A stretch of 64,000 nt of DNA from JAAFIM01 sp964467315. GTDB taxonomy: Bacteria; Bacteroidota; Bacteroidia; Chitinophagales; Saprospiraceae. The stretch is taken from the NCBI GenBank assembly GCA_964467315.1, contig CAYXSA010000001.1, positions 110,877 through 174,876 of the forward strand. The letters are read 5' to 3'. Below the pieces are notes generated by a model. The model was not told the origin of the DNA, ran no database searches, and saw only the letters and a program-made list of their open reading frames with translations. Shown piece after piece: positions 1-8,500 of the stretch (its first letter is position 1; the number at the start of each line of letters is the position of its first letter). The translations under genes and the position numbers were made by a program.

Positions 1-941
1 TGGCGAGCCTACTCGCCGAACTCATGCCCACGCCCTTAGATTGTACTTATTTTGTCAATTCGGGCGCAGAAGCTACCGAAGGCGCAATGAAATTGGCAAA
101 GCGTTACACGGGCAGGCATGAAATTATATCCTGCTTTCAGTCCTATCACGGCAGTACACAAGGCGCGTTGAGCCTGATGAGTGAGGGCTTTTTTACGGCT
201 CCATTTCGCCCCCTGCTACCCAATATACGGCATATCGAATACAATAGTTTTGAGGAATTGGCGCAAATCACAGAGCGAACTGCCTGCGTTATTGTCGAAA
301 CTGTACGCGCCGAAATCGGCGTACAAACACCCGAAGTGGGCTATTTGCAGGCGTTGCGCCAACGATGTACGGAAGTGGGCGCATTGCTGGTACTCGACGA
401 AATACAAGTAGGCTGCGGCAGAACGGGTACGCTTTGGGCGTTTTCGCAGTACAATGTTGTGCCCGATATCGTATTGCTCGCCAAAGGTTTCGGCGGTGGA
501 ATGCCTATAGGGGCATTTGTAGCGCCCCGCGAAATTATGCAAGTCTTGAGTCATAGCCCTGTTTTGGGACATATTAGCACCTTTGGCGGGCATCCTGTTT
601 GCTGCGCGGCGGCGCTTGCTACGCTTCGGCATCTCCAAAATAATCCCGAAATCATCGACAGCGTGCGCGAAAAAGAAGCACTTTTCCGCTCCCTGCTCCG
701 CCACGAAGCTATAAAAGAACTGCGTTCCTGCGGCTTATTGATGGCGCTACAGGTCGAAAATTTTGATTTTGTACTTGCTGTTATTCAGGAGTGTTTGCGC
801 AATGGGCTTATTACGGACTGGTTTTTATTCAATTCCAGCGCCATACGCATCGCTCCCCCGCTCACCATTACAAAGGAAGAGATACAAAAGGCTTGCGAAA
901 TTTTATTGGCGGCTATAGATACCGTTCACAGAAAATCTTAA
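1..941 (+). CDS. class-III PLP aminotransferase (5' end cut by window)
   Basis: This is a PLP-dependent fold-type I, class-III aminotransferase of the acetylornithine/ornithine/4-aminobutyrate group. The frame is open to the window edge (first full codon at 3) and reads ASLLAELMPTPLDCTYFVNSG, so the ATG at 24 is internal and roughly 90 N-terminal residues are missing. Visible family motifs are NSGAEATEGAMKLAKRYTGR, DEIQVGCGRTG and LLAKGFGGGMPIGAF, whose lysine should bind PLP. Substrate cannot be fixed from sequence. It ends 6 bases before the CPBP protease gene, so the two are probably co-transcribed. Confidence 0.9.
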   Translation, partial: ASLLAELMPTPLDCTYFVNSGAEATEGAMKLAKRYTGRHEIISCFQSYHGSTQGALSLMSEGFFTAPFRPLLPNIRHIEYNSFEELAQITERTACVIVETVRAEIGVQTPEVGYLQALRQRCTEVGALLVLDEIQVGCGRTGTLWAFSQYNVVPDIVLLAKGFGGGMPIGAFVAPREIMQVLSHSPVLGHISTFGGHPVCCAAALATLRHLQNNPEIIDSVREKEALFRSLLRHEAIKELRSCGLLMALQVENFDFVLAVIQECLRNGLITDWFLFNSSAIRIAPPLTITKEEIQKACEILLAAIDTVHRKS

Positions 942-947
942 AAATCT

Positions 948-1883
948 ATGACAGAGAATACAGAAAACGAGGATTACACGCCACCCAATCGGGGCGGCTA
1001 CTATATGCAGCTATTAACCTTATTGGGCATTTGCTTTGTTTCGATGTTTGTGGGGCAAATTTTGGCTATAGGGCTGGCTTCCATTGTCGGCATTAAAGAT
1101 TTGAGCGTAGCGCTTTCGGAGGTACAGCAGGGTAATTTTCCTGCCTTGCTCAACCCTTTGCGCTTTTTACTCTCTATTATGCACGGCTTCACCTTCTTAG
1201 TACCCGCGCTGGTATTTGCGTATATTTATTGGAAACCGCTTAAGAATAGCCTCTATTTACATCGGCTGCCTACGCTCTCGGGCTTTGCTTGGGCGGCTTT
1301 GGCGGTAGTGGCGGCTATGCCTTTGGTGATAGTGATGCACTATTTCAATACGCTCATACCCGCAGATATACAACAGCAAGCGGGGCGTGAATTGCAGATG
1401 GCGATGCTGCGCATGGACTCGCCGACGGATTTATTTTTTACATTTTTGCTTGTGGGTATTATGGCAGGCGTAGGCGAAGAGTTGTTATTTCGCGGCGTAT
1501 TGCAGCGCATTTTTGCCCTTCGTTTTGCCAACATACATTTGGCGGTTTTATTTTCGGGCATCTTGTTTAGTTTGGTTCATTTTGAGCTACAGGCTTTTGT
1601 GCCGCGTTTATTTTTGAGCATGGTTTTCGGCTATGTATTTTATTGGTCGGGCAGCCTCTACACTTCTATTGCGCTGCATTTGCTCTACAATGGTTTGCAG
1701 GTTTTCGCCGTCTATGCCAATCCCGAAATGAGCGCCGCCACACCCACGCCGCCCGAAATGCCCATGTATTTTATCGCGCTTGGGGGGGCTTTGGTTTTAG
1801 GATTCGCCGCCTTGCGCCTGCACAAAGCGCAGAGCAACAGCGAGCGTGAAACCTATTTACTGCCGCCTTCTTCTACCCCCTAA
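948..1883 (+). CDS. CPBP-family intramembrane metalloprotease
   Basis: A polytopic membrane protein of 311 residues with about eight hydrophobic segments. It carries the CPBP/CAAX-protease (Abi) signature: EELLFR at about residues 177-182, and a second motif in a later helix with FSLVHFE, His at about 211. In this family the Glu-Glu and His residues form the catalytic site within the membrane. Members process prenylated proteins in eukaryotes; in bacteria their substrates are mostly unknown, with some acting in bacteriocin immunity. The C-terminal tail after about residue 290 is polar. The stop codon directly abuts a parS-like site. No dedicated partner is visible. Confidence 0.9.
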   Translation: MTENTENEDYTPPNRGGYYMQLLTLLGICFVSMFVGQILAIGLASIVGIKDLSVALSEVQQGNFPALLNPLRFLLSIMHGFTFLVPALVFAYIYWKPLKNSLYLHRLPTLSGFAWAALAVVAAMPLVIVMHYFNTLIPADIQQQAGRELQMAMLRMDSPTDLFFTFLLVGIMAGVGEELLFRGVLQRIFALRFANIHLAVLFSGILFSLVHFELQAFVPRLFLSMVFGYVFYWSGSLYTSIALHLLYNGLQVFAVYANPEMSAATPTPPEMPMYFIALGGALVLGFAALRLHKAQSNSERETYLLPPSSTP

Positions 1884-1899
1884 TGTTTCACGTGGAACA
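1884..1899. other. parS-like centromere site 1
   Basis: TGTTTCACGTGGAACA is the exact reverse complement of the parS consensus TGTTCCACGTGAAACA bound by ParB/Spo0J. It starts one base after the CPBP stop codon. It is paired with a second site at 2100-2115 in opposite orientation. Confidence 0.88.
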
Positions 1900-1917
1900 T
1901 CGGGCGTTTTTTATTTT

Positions 1918-2086
1918 GGGCGTGCCCCCGTCCCTGCCTGCGCTGTAAAGCCGTAGCAGGCTACGGCTCGCGCAGGCACCCCGCGCAAGGCGCGGGGCAA
2001 AAAGGGGACGGGGTCGGGCTATTCGGGGCGCGTCATCATCGCCCCAACTGGGGCGAATGTTGATTCGCCCCTACTATCCCTCACGC
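1918..2086 (+). repeat. GCGTG interspersed element, copy 1
   Basis: Read GGGCGTGCCC to CCCTCACGC. It has an enlarged first hairpin module containing GCCGTAGCAGGCTACGGC, then the CGGGCTAT core and a GGGGCGAAT/ATTCGCCCC hairpin. It lies exactly between the two parS-like sites. Confidence 0.92.
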
Positions 2087-2099
2087 AATAAACCCTCTA

Positions 2100-2115
2100 C
2101 GTTCCACGTGAAACA
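2100..2115. other. parS-like centromere site 2
   Basis: CGTTCCACGTGAAACA matches the parS consensus at 15 of 16 positions, only the first base differing. It is inverted relative to site 1, about 200 bp away, and lies 40 bp upstream of cdsA. Confidence 0.82.
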
Positions 2116-2155
2116 TCTCTCTACTTTTCTTATCTGATAATTTCGATTTGTATTT

Positions 2156-3010
2156 ATGAGCTTAAAAACGCGGGCGCTTACGGGCGTAGTTTTTGGGGCG
2201 GTGATGATAGGCGGCACGATAGCGCACGCTTATAGTGCGGCGGTTTTGTTTTTGATAGTCGGCGCTTGCTGTATATGGGAGTTTTCGGGTATCGTCAATG
2301 CTAAAGAAGATTCACCGCCTTCTTGGGCATTTGCTCGCCGTCTGCTAACAGTTTTGCTGGGTTTGCTGCCTGCGCTGTGGGTAGGGGCTTCGCTGATGGA
2401 TTGGTATATACCACTAAGCGCCCATTATATGCTTTGGCTGCCCTTGCTCTTTGGCTTGTTTATTTTTGAGTTGTTTGCGAAGTCGACGCGCCCCTTTGAG
2501 CAGGTAGGTTTATTGCTTTTGGCGCTGGTTTATATTGGTCTGCCTACGGCGATAGTTTTGCAAATCTGTCTAAAACAACCCGACTGGGGCAATATGCTCA
2601 TTATGGCGATGCAGGCTATAGTTTGGTCAAGCGATAGCTTTGCTTATCTCGGTGGCTCGCGCATAGGGCGTACTCCGTTTTTTGTGCGTATCTCACCAAA
2701 GAAAACTTGGGAAGGGATTTTATGCGGGGTGCTGGGCGCTTTGGTATTGGGTTATGTTTGTAGCTTAGTATTTACGAGTGTGGGCTATAGTTTATCGGCT
2801 TGGCTGCTTATAGCGGCGGTAGGCTGTGTGTTTGGTATCTTGGGCGACTTAGTCGAGTCCTTGCTAAAACGCAGTTTAGGAATAAAAGATTCGGGGACAA
2901 TACTGCCAGGACATGGCGGTTTTCTCGACCGCTTCGACGCGTTTATATTTTTAGTGCCCTTTGTATTTTTTACGATAGTGTACGTTTTAGGAGATGGGCG
3001 CTTATTGTGA
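2156..3010 (+). CDS. cdsA: phosphatidate cytidylyltransferase
   Basis: CdsA makes CDP-diacylglycerol from phosphatidic acid and CTP at the inner membrane, the branch point for phospholipid synthesis. The 284-residue protein has about seven or eight hydrophobic segments. The C-terminal family signature at about residues 235-261 is intact, including LLKRSLGIKDSGTILPGHGG followed by FLDRFD. Length is normal for the family. The gene starts 40 bp after the second parS-like site, so its promoter region overlaps a probable ParB-binding locus. Downstream lies a degenerate interspersed element and then mtnB. Confidence 0.95.
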   Translation: MSLKTRALTGVVFGAVMIGGTIAHAYSAAVLFLIVGACCIWEFSGIVNAKEDSPPSWAFARRLLTVLLGLLPALWVGASLMDWYIPLSAHYMLWLPLLFGLFIFELFAKSTRPFEQVGLLLLALVYIGLPTAIVLQICLKQPDWGNMLIMAMQAIVWSSDSFAYLGGSRIGRTPFFVRISPKKTWEGILCGVLGALVLGYVCSLVFTSVGYSLSAWLLIAAVGCVFGILGDLVESLLKRSLGIKDSGTILPGHGGFLDRFDAFIFLVPFVFFTIVYVLGDGRLL

Positions 3011-3035
3011 GGGACTAAGTTTAAATAACCGAATT

Positions 3036-3154
3036 GCGTGAGCGGGTGGAGGGGCGCGCAGGGCTCCGCCCTGCGCGGTGCGCCGCACTTGTGCGGCGTA
3101 CTGAAACCCCGCAACACGCGACGGCGCGCCTTGTAAAGGCGCGGCGGCACGCCC
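3036..3154 (-). repeat. GCGTG interspersed element, copy 2 (degenerate)
   Basis: Starts GCGTGAG and ends GCACGCCC as minus-oriented copies do, but the conserved CGGGCTAT core is lost. The interior is a series of GC hairpins such as GCAGGGCTCCGCCCTGC. Confidence 0.7.
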
Positions 3155-3174
3155 AAAAAAAGAAAAAAATCTTC

Positions 3175-3804
3175 ATGCCAACTACCCAAGAATTATTGAA
3201 AGAATATGCGCAGTATGTCCGAGAATGGAATGCGCGCGGCTGGTCGCCCGCTACGAGTACCAACTATTCAGCGCGCATAGAAAGCGACCTAATGGCAATT
3301 TCTCAATCGGGCGTGGATAAAGCGCGTTTTACGGAGCAACATTTTTTGCAGATGCGTATAAGTTCGGGCGAACTTGTGGGCGCGTCTGCGGGTTTGCGCT
3401 CGTCGGCGGAAACGGGCTTGCATCTGGCACTCTACCGCGCCAATAGCGATGTGCATGCAGCCGTGCATACACATACGGTTTTTAATACGATTTTATCGGA
3501 GCGCTATCTGCCAAAAGGCGCGTTGCGGCTTGAGGGCTACGAACTCCTGAAAGCTATCGACGGCTATACGACGCATGAAAGTGTTTTGGATATTCCCGTT
3601 TTTGCCAATACGCAGAATATCGATGCCCTTGCCGCAGAATTTTTGCAGCGATACGCGCAAGAGCCACAAATGAAAGCCTATCTAATCGCTGGACATGGTT
3701 TATATACTTGGGGAAAAGACATAGCGGAAGCCAAACGGCAGCTCGAAGCGCTGGAATTTTTGATAGAATGCGAATACCGAAAATTGCTAATACCTGCGAT
3801 ATAA
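3175..3804 (+). CDS. mtnB: methylthioribulose-1-phosphate dehydratase (class II aldolase fold)
   Basis: MtnB dehydrates methylthioribulose-1-phosphate in the methionine salvage pathway, in the cytoplasm, using Zn. The frame extends upstream into the interspersed element, but the family-like N-terminus MPTTQELLKEYAQYVREWNA sets the start at 3175 (209 residues). VHTHTVFN carries the paired Zn-binding histidines, and the C-terminal LIAGHGLYTWGKDIAEAKRQ is typical of MtnB and holds the third His. No other mtn gene is in the window, so the assignment rests on the sequence alone. Fuculose-aldolase relatives are the alternative. Confidence 0.88.
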   Translation: MPTTQELLKEYAQYVREWNARGWSPATSTNYSARIESDLMAISQSGVDKARFTEQHFLQMRISSGELVGASAGLRSSAETGLHLALYRANSDVHAAVHTHTVFNTILSERYLPKGALRLEGYELLKAIDGYTTHESVLDIPVFANTQNIDALAAEFLQRYAQEPQMKAYLIAGHGLYTWGKDIAEAKRQLEALEFLIECEYRKLLIPAI

Positions 3805-3819
3805 AACGATGATAATCAA

Positions 3820-5127
3820 TTATTTATGCCTTAAAATTTGCTTGCCAACGACGCAATCAAGGCAACGATGTTGGCTACAATAATGCTTATGCCAATGCAA
3901 AAGCGCCTGCGACTCCAGCGCGCTTTTGGGGGCGATGTTCCATGCTGCCCATTGGCGAGTGTTGTGGTTTTTTTCGGCTTCGAGTATAGAGAGCCAAGCA
4001 AGGGCGCGGGTGCAGAGTTCGGGACGCAGCCGAAAAAGCCCTTTCGTGTAAAATATCGGCACAAGGGCGTTGATGATAATCGCGTCGATAGCATTAGCGC
4101 CCAGCGTTTTGGGCTGCGGCTTGTTGCTGCTGCGCTCCAATAAATAATGCGTATCCCAAAAATTATGCAGGCGTATCTGCAAAAACTCCCGCGCCTGCTC
4201 GAGGCTCTGGCTATGGAGTAGGCGCGAAAAAAGATAATCCGACTGAAAAAACAACTGCGCCAACTGCGCTATACGCAGGGTCGGAAAATTGGCGGGACGC
4301 ATCCGCGAAAATCGCCAATGCACCCGACTAATGGGCTGTAGCTGATACTTTGCGCGCAGGTGCGCATATTCGCGCTGGAGCTCTTGCGTGTATGGGTCGT
4401 CGGATTCTTCGGGCAATAGCGAAGCCTGTCCAAAAAAAAGCGCCTCCAGCTGCGCGAGGCTTTGCCGCTGCTTGACGACGGTGAGCAAGGGCAGGGACTG
4501 CGCAAGGGCGAGCATCGCAGCACCGTTTACGTCCGCGCCCAGCGCTTGCGCGATTTGCCAATATAGCGCCTCGTTCCAATTTTGCTGCGTCGCTTCGAGT
4601 TGCGCAGTTATGGCGATGACCTTATGCTCGAGCCGCTCCATGCCCAGTTCGGCGAGCCAAGGGCGCAAATTCATGGACTCAAAAACGGCGGGCTGATGTC
4701 CTGCACAAGGCAACCATTGGCGATTTTGCGAGAGTTGGCGGTATTCAGCGGCTAAGCTCGCGCTAATCCGCCCCTCGAGTACCAGCGTAGGCAGTGCCGT
4801 GCCGTCGGCAAGCGAAATTTCTGCGTCTGCTTTATAGACCACGTGCAAAATTACGCGCTCATAGGCATCATCTTCCGCGTGCCCGTGCTGCCGCCAGTCC
4901 GATGCGCGCCAATGCAATTCCACGTCGCCAATCCACAAAATCCCGTCGATATATATGCGCGCCTGCGAAAAATCCGCACCCGCATTGCGGGCATTATACG
5001 CGCCGCTGTGCAAAATACTCAGGCTTTCGCCCGCAGTTGTGCGCAAATCGTGCAAATCAAAAGCCTTTTCTTGCCAAATATAATGCAAAAAGGCTTCTCC
5101 CAAATCGGAGTAAGGGGGCATAGTCAT
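3820..5127 (-). CDS. DUF2851 family protein
   Basis: A 435-residue protein recognisable as the Bacteroidota-restricted DUF2851 family from its N-terminus (SDLGEAFLHYIWQEKAFD), the GDVELHWRASDW segment and the HVVYKAD strand. No signal peptide or membrane segment is seen, so it is probably cytoplasmic. The C-terminus carries two cysteine-containing motifs (CSQHRCLDCVVG). Function is unknown; the family has been compared with nuclease-like folds but I see no certain catalytic motif. Start is at 5127 or at the second methionine two codons later. Convergent with mtnB, 15 bp apart. Confidence 0.85.
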   Translation of the reverse strand: MTMPPYSDLGEAFLHYIWQEKAFDLHDLRTTAGESLSILHSGAYNARNAGADFSQARIYIDGILWIGDVELHWRASDWRQHGHAEDDAYERVILHVVYKADAEISLADGTALPTLVLEGRISASLAAEYRQLSQNRQWLPCAGHQPAVFESMNLRPWLAELGMERLEHKVIAITAQLEATQQNWNEALYWQIAQALGADVNGAAMLALAQSLPLLTVVKQRQSLAQLEALFFGQASLLPEESDDPYTQELQREYAHLRAKYQLQPISRVHWRFSRMRPANFPTLRIAQLAQLFFQSDYLFSRLLHSQSLEQAREFLQIRLHNFWDTHYLLERSSNKPQPKTLGANAIDAIIINALVPIFYTKGLFRLRPELCTRALAWLSILEAEKNHNTRQWAAWNIAPKSALESQALLHWHKHYCSQHRCLDCVVGKQILRHK

Positions 5128-5185
5128 AAGCTAAAAATAAGGGAATTTAGTAAAAAAATAGGGCGCTGCAAATCTATCAATACGG

Positions 5186-5193
5186 CAAAGATA
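5186..5193 (-). promoter_or_regulatory. candidate -7 box for the DUF2851 gene
   Basis: On the minus strand this reads TATCTTTG, fitting the Bacteroidota TAnnTTTG -7 consensus, about 60 bp upstream of the start. No clear TTG -33 box is seen at the right distance. Confidence 0.4.
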
Positions 5194-5213
5194 CATTTTT
5201 TCTGGATAATTTT

Positions 5214-5308
5214 GGCGTGCCCCTGCTCCCCGCGCCTACGGCGCTTAAAGGTCGCAGGGTCGGGCTATTTGAGCCGTAGCATGCTACGGCTCTACATATC
5301 CCTCACGC
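5214..5308 (+). repeat. GCGTG interspersed element, copy 3
   Basis: Carries the GAGCCGTAGCATGCTACGGC palindrome variant of the second hairpin instead of the GAATGTTGATTC type. A tail hairpin with an AAAGG loop (CGCGCCC/GGCGCGG arms) follows to about 5345. The rest of the gap to 5472 is AT-rich with nothing else recognised. Confidence 0.92.
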
Positions 5309-5472
5309 AAAAAACGCCGCCCGCGCCCAAAGGAGGCGCGGGCGATTTATAGTTTTTGTTTATATATTTTTTAAAAAATTGTCCGAAAAATTTTAATTTT
5401 TTAAATGGGCTGCCTATTTTACATTTTTATACCCTCTTTGCTCATCTAACATCTATCTCTACTATGCACAAC

Positions 5473-5504
5473 AATTCGCAATTCGCAATTCGCAATTCGC
5501 AATT
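5473..5504 (+). repeat. 7-bp tandem repeat tract, AATTCGC x4 plus AATT
   Basis: Four perfect AATTCGC units lie between an ATG at 5464 and the giant reading frame. With four units the ATG is out of frame and terminates after 14 codons. With five units it would be in frame and add a signal peptide. See findings. Confidence 0.95.
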
Positions 5505-5516
5505 TTAATTTTTCTT

Positions 5517-8500
5517 TTGTTTTTGCCGCTTGGACTACATTCGCAACAACATTATTGCGGTTCAGACGAAGTATTTGATTGGCAGCGAAGCTTGGGGGCG
5601 AGCAGGCAGGTACAACAGCTACAGGTACTTTATCAATCTGCACAACAGAGCATCCAGCCCAAAAGTATGGTAAATGATACCTTTGTTATCCCCATAGTTT
5701 TTCACATCATCGCCGATAATGTAGCGCGCCTAAATAGCTTCCCTGCTGCTCGTATTGACAGTCAGCTTGCGGTGATGAATCGGCATTTTTCTCAAAGCCG
5801 AATACGGTTCTGTTTGGCGCAAAATATTCATTTTTTGCCATACAGGACGAGTAATGCCGATTGGAATGTATATAACCACTCAAACCTACCCACCACACAA
5901 GGAATTACTTATACAATAGATACCTCAGGGCAAACTACTTTTGATCTGACAAATCAAGCGGCTTTGGGGGATTGGTACTTCAAACTTCCATTTAGTCCAA
6001 GATTGTATTTAAACGTTTATGTTGTTGACAGGGTTTTATTACCGACTGGTCAGACAGCAGCAGGCGTTTCTTATACGGGGCCTGTCTTTGATGATTTAAA
6101 CGCATTGGACCCGCGTGCAGACGGAATTGGGATGCAGTATGAATATTTTTTTTGCGGCTCTATGGGGGGGCTGGGGACTATAGCGGTGCATGAAGCAGGA
6201 CATTGGCTGGGCTTATTTCACACTTTTACACAGCCCAGCGACCAAGCTTGCGACACCTACGAACAACTACAACCTACCTCTACTTTGGGTGTTTCTGGCT
6301 GCGTTACGCCCTATAGTTCTGTTTTGGCTTGTCCCTTAGCATTGCCATACAATCAAGGCGAAAACCACATGGATTATCACACGGAAAATTGCCTTCGGGT
6401 GTTTACGCCGCAGCAAACAGTTCGTATGCACAATACCCTCACTCACCCGCAAGGCAGGCGAGAACTCGTATCTGCATTAAATAGAATATCTACTGGCATA
6501 CAAGATACGGGTAGCGCTTGTGTCAATTTACCGCCCATTACGGCAGAATTTAGTATGTCGCAGTCAGGTGTATGTGCAGGGTCTACACAGCAAATAAATT
6601 TATTAGGCGCAGTAACTTTCAATTCGTGGCAGTTTATTTTAAACTGGAATCCAACCCGAAATGCTGGGCAACCTGCACCTTTGGGGCAAACAGTTCAATT
6701 TAATTCGCTTTCATATGGAAGCAATGGAATACCTAATACGGCAATTCAATTTCTACAACCAGGTATTTGGGAAATACAACTGATAGGCACTTCATCTGTT
6801 TTTGGTACTGTAACACATACAGAAGTATTCGAGGTATTTGACTGCTCTATTAGCGATAGTCGTAATCGCATTACTGCTGTGTTTGATACGATGGACTGGA
6901 AAATAGAAAATCCCGCGCTTTCGACATCTCTACATACAGATGCAGACACTGGCTACATGGTTGTAGGGACTGTTTTACCATCGCAATCCTTGGAATTTGG
7001 TTTTTTATATAGAACTGATGCCAACGGACAAATGCTATGGCGTAAAACTGTAAAAGCACCTAATGGCGAAGCGCTTCGCTTGTTAGATATAAGTAGTAAT
7101 GTACTATACAATGGGCAGTATTGCTATGCGGCTACAGGCTACATTAGCGAAAACAGTAATACACAACAGAATGTACTGTTAGTTTTATTTGATGGAACTG
7201 GTAATATACTTTGGCAACGCTCCTATCCGCTGCAAAACTCAATGGGAGTGCCTTTTGCGCATAGCGCAGGGCTACAGGTGAAACAGTTGTCCGATACCTA
7301 TTTTGATTTGTCGTTTGCAGTTGTTGGTATTGCATCAGCTGATACAAGCGCTGCAGGCAGTAAGGAAGGATTTATATTGTGCGTTAACCCTATGCAAAAC
7401 AATGGCACCCCCATATGGCAACGCTTTTATAATTCCCCGCAATTGGGCACTAAGGATGGTGATGTAGTGGAAAGTGTTGTAGAAATTTACGGCGATGTTG
7501 ATAGTTCAGGCGTAGAGCGCCCTGCAATAGTTATAGGCGGTAATTATAATAAAACGGATGCCACTACCACAGAGGGCGCATTTTGGGAATGCCTTGTTTT
7601 TAATGGCAATACACCGTCTCGCCAGTGGACAAATTATGTAGAATCAGCTCCCAATAATGCAGGATTTACTCGATTTTGTGATATAACTTTTGATAATGGG
7701 CAACTGTTTGTAGCTATTTATTCAAGCTATGAACATGCTACCCTCCTTTCAAAAATATATCTATATAATGGAAAATGGGAAAATACTACCGTTTTTTCAA
7801 CTTTTGGAGGGGGAGCAGACAACCCTAAGTGTAACAATATCTATCTTAGAAATAGCGATGGTATTGCAATGTTTTTGTCTTTGGCTGAAGGTCGTGGTAA
7901 TATAGTTGGCATAAAAGGACCTTTACCTACTACTGGAGACCCTTATTGGTTAAATTTTCTCACAGACTATATATCGCGCACCTACCAATATAGTGGTGCA
8001 AGTCTTAATAACGACATATATGGACATGATAGTCCTTTTTGGTCTGTACGCAATACTGTGCCTACTCCTGAAGGAGGATATATGATAGCAAAGCAAGTTG
8101 GTGTAGATAGCAGCAGTTCTGCTTTACATCCGTTCGGTATTCAATTCAACAAAGTGGATAGCAACCTTATAGGCGCGTGTATGGATTTAGCTACCTTGGC
8201 ATCTGGCATTTATTTAGGATTATCGCAGTTTCCCAGCGTAGAAAACACCAGCAACGGCGGCGCAACAAATAGCCCTAGCAATGCACAAACTTTTGCAGCT
8301 GCTGTTTTATGTGAGCGTTTGGGCTGCGACAATTCAGCTGTGCTTGAGTTTAATACTGCCAAATGCCCTATGGCAACAATACCGCTTAACGTTCTACCTG
8401 CGTTTCTTGCTGGTGGTGGATACCGTTTCCAGTGGTCGCCTGCTACTTTTTTGTCGTCGGATACTGCTTTTGCGCCTACGACTTCTGCCAATACAAATAT

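Noticed and set aside
2785..3263. Minus-strand frames over the cdsA end and element copy 2
   Set aside because: Antisense to cdsA and mtnB with no protein-like features.
4834..4850. CACGTG palindrome as a third parS site
   Set aside because: The flanks (TAGAC and CAAAA) do not match parS and it lies inside the DUF2851 gene.
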